Shown: piece by piece, positions 60,537 to 64,000 of the stretch
Layout of the letters: each line of letters begins with the position of its first letter
How positions within the stretch are numbered: position 1 is the stretch's first letter
Assembly (NCBI RefSeq): GCF_030053895.1
Contig: NZ_CP125781.1
Location: forward strand, 2,728,001 to 2,792,000
From: Trabulsiella odontotermitis
Lineage (GTDB): Bacteria > Pseudomonadota > Gammaproteobacteria > Enterobacterales > Enterobacteriaceae
Direction of reading: 5' to 3'
Length of the DNA stretch: 64,000 nucleotides
The notes under the pieces: generated by a model
Seen by the model: the letters and a program-made list of their open reading frames with translations, nothing else
The model's database searches: none
Told to the model about the DNA's origin: nothing
Made by a program: the position numbers and the translations under genes

Positions 60537-60713
60537 AATCGTATTCCTTTGTTTTTTGGTATGTACGGATAAAGTATGAAGTAAAATTCCGCACCTGCAT
60601 ATAGACCTTGCTGTCAACAAAATTAATACATTGTTGTGACAACTAAAGCTCTCGCCAGCCCGGTCGTTTTGACGTTTACTATAAGCCACCTTTCTATTTT
60701 GCCGTGAGGAAGT

Positions 60714-61625
60714 ATGCGCGTCCGACAGTTACTGCCGCTCCTGGGATCGCTTTTTGCGCTCTACATCATCTGGGGATCCACTTATTTTGCTATCAGTATC
60801 GGCGTGGAAAGCTGGCCGCCGTTCATGATGGCGGGCGTTCGTTTTCTCTGTGCCGGTGTTTTACTGTTAGGTTTTCTGCTGGCGACCGGACATAAGCTTC
60901 CGGCGCGCCGCCCGCTGCTGAATGCCGCGCTGATTGGCGTGTTGCTGCTGGCGGTGGGTAATGGTTTTGTGACGGTCGCTGAGCACCAGCATGTGCCGTC
61001 AGGGATCGCCGCGGTGATGGTAGCCACCGTGCCGTTGTTCACCCTCTGCTTTAGCCGCTTCTTCGGTATCGCCACCCGCAAGCTCGAGTGGCTGGGCATC
61101 GCCATTGGTCTCGCCGGGATTGTGCTGCTTAACAGCGGCGGCAATCTGAGCGGCAACCCGTGGGGTGCGATCCTGATTCTGATCGGTTCCGTCAGTTGGG
61201 CGTTTGGCTCGGTGTACGGTTCACGTATTGAACTGCCAGTGGGCATGATGGCGGGCGCGATTGAGATGCTGGCGGCAGGAATCGTGCTGATGTGCGCGTC
61301 GCTCATGACCGGCGAGAAACTGACCGTCATGCCGTCGATGTCCGGTTTTCTGGCGGTGGGTTATCTGTCGCTGTTTGGTTCAATTATCGCCATTAATGCG
61401 TATATGTACCTGATCCGTAACGTCTCCCCGGCGATCGCCACCAGCTACGCGTACGTGAACCCGGTGGTTGCCGTTCTGCTGGGCACCGGCTTTGGCGGCG
61501 AGCATCTTTCTCAGATTGAATGGCTGGCGCTGGCGGTGATTATTTTCGCCGTGGTGCTGGTGACGCTGGGTAAATATCTGATGCCGGGTCGCCCGGAGGT
61601 TACGCCCTGCGAAGTGAAGAAGTAA
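60714..61625 (+). CDS. yedA: EamA-family transporter YedA
   Basis: A ten-helix inner-membrane exporter of the drug/metabolite transporter superfamily. The product is 303 residues (306 in E. coli), with two EamA repeats; [11 protein letters not shown] in the first and [10 protein letters not shown] in the second are typical. A GAGGAAGT site precedes the ATG. Substrate unknown. Convergent with vsr; the two stops overlap by 26 bases. Confidence 0.94.
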   Translation: MRVRQLLPLLGSLFALYIIWGSTYFAISIGVESWPPFMMAGVRFLCAGVLLLGFLLATGHKLPARRPLLNAALIGVLLLAVGNGFVTVAEHQHVPSGIAAVMVATVPLFTLCFSRFFGIATRKLEWLGIAIGLAGIVLLNSGGNLSGNPWGAILILIGSVSWAFGSVYGSRIELPVGMMAGAIEMLAAGIVLMCASLMTGEKLTVMPSMSGFLAVGYLSLFGSIIAINAYMYLIRNVSPAIATSYAYVNPVVAVLLGTGFGGEHLSQIEWLALAVIIFAVVLVTLGKYLMPGRPEVTPCEVKK

Positions 61626-62079
61626 TGCCGTGAGTGTCGATCTGCGCAGCGGTGCCGCCGCCGCAGATCCACTCTTCCAGCCGCGCGGTTAAGGCGTCGT
61701 CGCTGAGTTTTTTCCGCCCCCGCAGCGCGCATTCCCACACCACCAGCACCCGCCAGCCCTGCTCGATCAGCAACGCGATATCACGCTCGTCACGAGTTAC
61801 GTTTTTACCGATTTTCTCCAGCCAGAAATCGGTACGGGTTGCGGGCACTTTAAATAAGTAGCAGTCGTGGTGATGCCAGAAACAGCCGTGGGTGAAAATG
61901 ACGCACTGATAGTCAGCGACCACAAAATCAGGCCGCCCCGGCAGTGACGCGTCCTGAACGGTATACGCAAACCCGGCAGACGCCAGCAGCAACGCGAGCC
62001 GTTTTTCGATAGCCGTATCCCGCGTACCGATGGCGCGCATGTTTTTGCTGCGGGTGGCTTTATCGTGAACGTCCGCCAC
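61600..62079 (-). CDS. vsr: Very-short-patch repair endonuclease Vsr
   Basis: Vsr nicks 5' of the T in T:G mismatches made by deamination of Dcm-methylated cytosine. The product is 159 residues from a GTG (156 in E. coli), overlapping the end of dcm by 20 bases as in E. coli. Catalytic-region residues are visible: Asp51-equivalent in RPDFVVAD, and the zinc and active-site cluster [12 protein letters not shown]. The overlap couples repair to methylation. Confidence 0.95.
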   Translation of the reverse strand: MADVHDKATRSKNMRAIGTRDTAIEKRLALLLASAGFAYTVQDASLPGRPDFVVADYQCVIFTHGCFWHHHDCYLFKVPATRTDFWLEKIGKNVTRDERDIALLIEQGWRVLVVWECALRGRKKLSDDALTARLEEWICGGGTAAQIDTHGITSSLRRA

Positions 62080-63493
62080 GTTTTGCCTCTTTTTCCCGCA
62101 GTGCCACGGCCTGCAAAATGCGCGACTCCAGCATTTTCGCCACCGCCGCGAAAGCCGGCACCACCACCGAATTACCAAACTGCCGGTAAGCCTGGGTGTC
62201 CGATACCGGAATGCGGAACTGATATCCCTGCGGCGATTCAAAACCCATCAGGCGGGCGCATTCACGTGGCGTCAGACGACGCGGGCGGCGCTGCTGATTT
62301 TGCGGATCATCAAAATACTGTTCGCCGAGCGGTTTATCCCAACCGCGATCCACCAGGATTTCGGCGCCATCTTTGTAGTAACGGGCAGACAGCGTTCGCG
62401 CCACGCTGTGTGGATTGGTGGGGTCAACCATGCCGAAACCAAACCCGTTGCCGCGCGCCTGATGCTTTTTCGCGTAGCGATAGAGGTATTTCCACAGCAC
62501 GGGCGTCAGAATGAATTTGGCGTCGACCGTTGGCTCAAGCAATTCACCAAAGGTCGGACGGCGCGACGGATAAAACGCGGGGATATCGCGCAGAGTGAAC
62601 CCCTGCTGCAGATGTAAATCGCGACGAAAACCAACCAGCACGATGCGCTCCCGGTGCTGCGGTAAGAAGTGCTGCCCGTCGATAATCTTCGGATCGTCCG
62701 GCCCCATCTCGGCAGCATCCGCGACGTCATAACCGAGCTCATCAAGCGTCTGCATGATAATGCGGAAAGTTTTGCCTTTATCATGGCTCTTCAGGTTCTT
62801 GACGTTTTCCAGCACGAAGATCGCCGGTCTGCGGGCGTCAATAATGCGCACCACATCGAAAAATAATGTTCCCTGCGTATCACAGGCAAACCCGTGGGCA
62901 CGCCCGAGGGCGTTTTTCTTCGAGACACCCGCCAGCGAAAACGGCTGACAGGGAAAACCGGCCAGCAACACATCATGTTCGGGAATGACCGCGCGGATAT
63001 GCTCTGCGGCAGCAACATCAGTGATGTCCGGGCGATGGCTGAGGGTGACATCGCGGATGTCTTCATTAAATTGATGCTGAACGGGGTCGCAGTACCAGTT
63101 CGCTTTGTAAGTGCGAACCGCGTGTTTGTTCCATTCGCTGGTGAAAATGCACTGGCCGCCGATGGCTTCAAACCCGTTGCGAATGCCGCCAATGCCAGCG
63201 AAGAGATCGACAAAGCGGAACGCGTAATGCGGATGGTGCTGCGGCGGTTTTGGCAGCAGTGCGGAGAGCCGTGTGCATTCAGTTTCACTCAGCCGCTTGT
63301 CCGCCCGCGCCATCTCCACCACGCGTTTGAGGATCGCGGGACTCCAGTGCTGTTCCCCCACCGCATTAAGCTGCGCAACCAGGGTTTTGACATCATAAAT
63401 GCTCATCAACCGGGTCAGGAGCGCATTGGGATCCACCGCGTTCGCTTCAGCGGTTGGCGATGTCGGGACGTTGAACGAGATGTTTTCCTGCAT
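62060..63493 (-). CDS. dcm: DNA cytosine methyltransferase Dcm
   Basis: Dcm methylates the inner cytosine of CCWGG. The product is 477 residues (472 in E. coli) from the ATG reading MQENISF. C5-methyltransferase motifs in order: [11 protein letters not shown] (I), [11 protein letters not shown] with the catalytic Cys (IV), VLENVKN (VI), and the C-terminal [14 protein letters not shown] (X). The E. coli-type N-terminal extension is present. Cotranscribed with vsr. Confidence 0.96.
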   Translation of the reverse strand: MQENISFNVPTSPTAEANAVDPNALLTRLMSIYDVKTLVAQLNAVGEQHWSPAILKRVVEMARADKRLSETECTRLSALLPKPPQHHPHYAFRFVDLFAGIGGIRNGFEAIGGQCIFTSEWNKHAVRTYKANWYCDPVQHQFNEDIRDVTLSHRPDITDVAAAEHIRAVIPEHDVLLAGFPCQPFSLAGVSKKNALGRAHGFACDTQGTLFFDVVRIIDARRPAIFVLENVKNLKSHDKGKTFRIIMQTLDELGYDVADAAEMGPDDPKIIDGQHFLPQHRERIVLVGFRRDLHLQQGFTLRDIPAFYPSRRPTFGELLEPTVDAKFILTPVLWKYLYRYAKKHQARGNGFGFGMVDPTNPHSVARTLSARYYKDGAEILVDRGWDKPLGEQYFDDPQNQQRRPRRLTPRECARLMGFESPQGYQFRIPVSDTQAYRQFGNSVVVPAFAAVAKMLESRILQAVALREKEAKRGGRSR

Positions 63494-63570
63494 GGGCGTA
63501 ACCGGACAAGACAAAGTTGGACAGAGAGTATCACAAAAATGCGCGACCAGTCGCCGCGCCGGACGTGTTG

Positions 63571-63840
63571 CTACTCTTCGGTTTGTTGCGGACGGGTAAC
63601 CCAGGCAATGTAGCCGAGAATAACCCCGACAAGACTCAGCATCATGAAGCCCAGCAGCGCCCCCAGCCATTTTCCGACGGTAGATCCCAGTTCGCCATCA
63701 AGCGTCGCGCCGGGAAAGGCATGTACCTGGCTTATCACCCAAAAATAACGCGCCATCGCCCAGACAAAATAGCCGCAGAAGGCATAGAAAACCCACAATG
63801 CCAGTTTGCCGCCAGGGCCGCGTTTTACTCGTTCTTCCAT
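63571..63840 (-). CDS. drpB: Small two-helix inner membrane protein, probably DrpB (YedR)
   Basis: The product is 89 residues with two membrane helices (about 14-35 and 57-80) and charged ends. In E. coli drpB (yedR), a division-related small membrane protein, lies near dcm, and this N terminus ([19 protein letters not shown]) agrees with it as I remember it. yedJ, found between dcm and drpB in E. coli, is missing. A GAGGTGAG site precedes the ATG. Confidence 0.6.
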   Translation of the reverse strand: MEERVKRGPGGKLALWVFYAFCGYFVWAMARYFWVISQVHAFPGATLDGELGSTVGKWLGALLGFMMLSLVGVILGYIAWVTRPQQTEE

Positions 63841-64000
63841 ATTGGGTTCTCACCTCTTGTCCTGTCGATGATGTTCTACGTGATAACGTGTCCGCAATTG
63901 TGATTGTCGTCACAGTATAGCGGGTAATTCGGGAGGCGATAGTATTTTGCCAGTGGCTTTGCAGGTCGGTAAGCGTGCCAGGCCTCTCGTTTCTGCCTTC
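63841..64000. other. Right edge, no gene assigned
   Basis: 160 bases upstream of the small membrane gene. It should hold that gene's promoter. I see no further supportable feature before the window ends. Confidence 0.4.

Noticed and set aside
60537..60689. A 51-codon extension of yedI
   Set aside because: Low-complexity, Cys/Arg/His-rich and dissimilar to YedI; the TTG with AAGGA aligns with the known start.
63494..63670. A 59-codon extension of dcm
   Set aside because: It overlaps the small membrane gene, does not resemble Dcm, and the inner ATG matches the E. coli N terminus.

Overview
The window is enterobacterial chromosome. Nearly every gene has a recognisable E. coli or Salmonella counterpart, in the order of the uspC-flhDC-mot/che, ara, uvrYC, fliAZ, fliDST and fliE-R districts of those genomes. 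The fliB flagellin methylase beside fliC, the araFGH operon and several loci absent from E. coli K-12 point to Citrobacter. Broken copies of fliD, amyA and dgcQ suggest a lineage losing motility-related functions, for example C. rodentium, but the species is an inference. All names come from reading the translations; no database search was run.

Layout. 0-7 kb: motA-motB-cheA-cheW, closed by a terminator with no receptor gene behind it, and flhDC with its long regulatory region, then uspC. 7-13 kb: otsBA (trehalose) and araFGH (arabinose uptake). 13.7-22.7 kb: ferritin genes ftnB and ftnA, yecJ, yecR, tyrP and yecA, with a block between yecJ and yecR holding an MFS transporter, an RpiB/LacA-type isomerase and a membrane HD-GYP protein. 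22.7-31.5 kb: a classical autotransporter, tRNA-Leu, tRNA-Cys, tRNA-Gly, pgsA, uvrC, uvrY, yecF and sdiA. 31.6-38.6 kb: cystine uptake (tcyN, tcyL, dcyD, tcyJ), fliZ, fliA, a NeuD/PglD-type acyltransferase and fliB. 38.6-44.6 kb: a very short fliC, a frameshifted fliD, fliS, fliT, a frameshifted amyA, yedD and an orphan PTS IIB. 44.6-55.8 kb: fliE and the complete fliFGHIJK and fliLMNOPQR sets. 55.8-64 kb: rcsA, dsrB, yodD, the sRNA dsrA, a stop-interrupted dgcQ, yodC, yedI, yedA, vsr, dcm and a small membrane gene, probably drpB.

How it fits together. FlhDC (class 1) drives fliA and the basal-body operons; sigma28 then drives fliC and fliD, whose divergent promoters are textbook matches. The Rcs system enters at several points: a RcsAB box in the flhDC leader, another upstream of rcsA, and two very good boxes upstream of dsrA, one touching its predicted -35. 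Cyclic-di-GMP enzymes are represented by a broken cyclase (dgcQ) and an apparently intact HD-GYP phosphodiesterase. The basal body, motor and export apparatus are intact by reading frame, but the filament cap gene fliD has lost its normal start frame, so filament assembly is doubtful unless a TTG codon four bases upstream is used.
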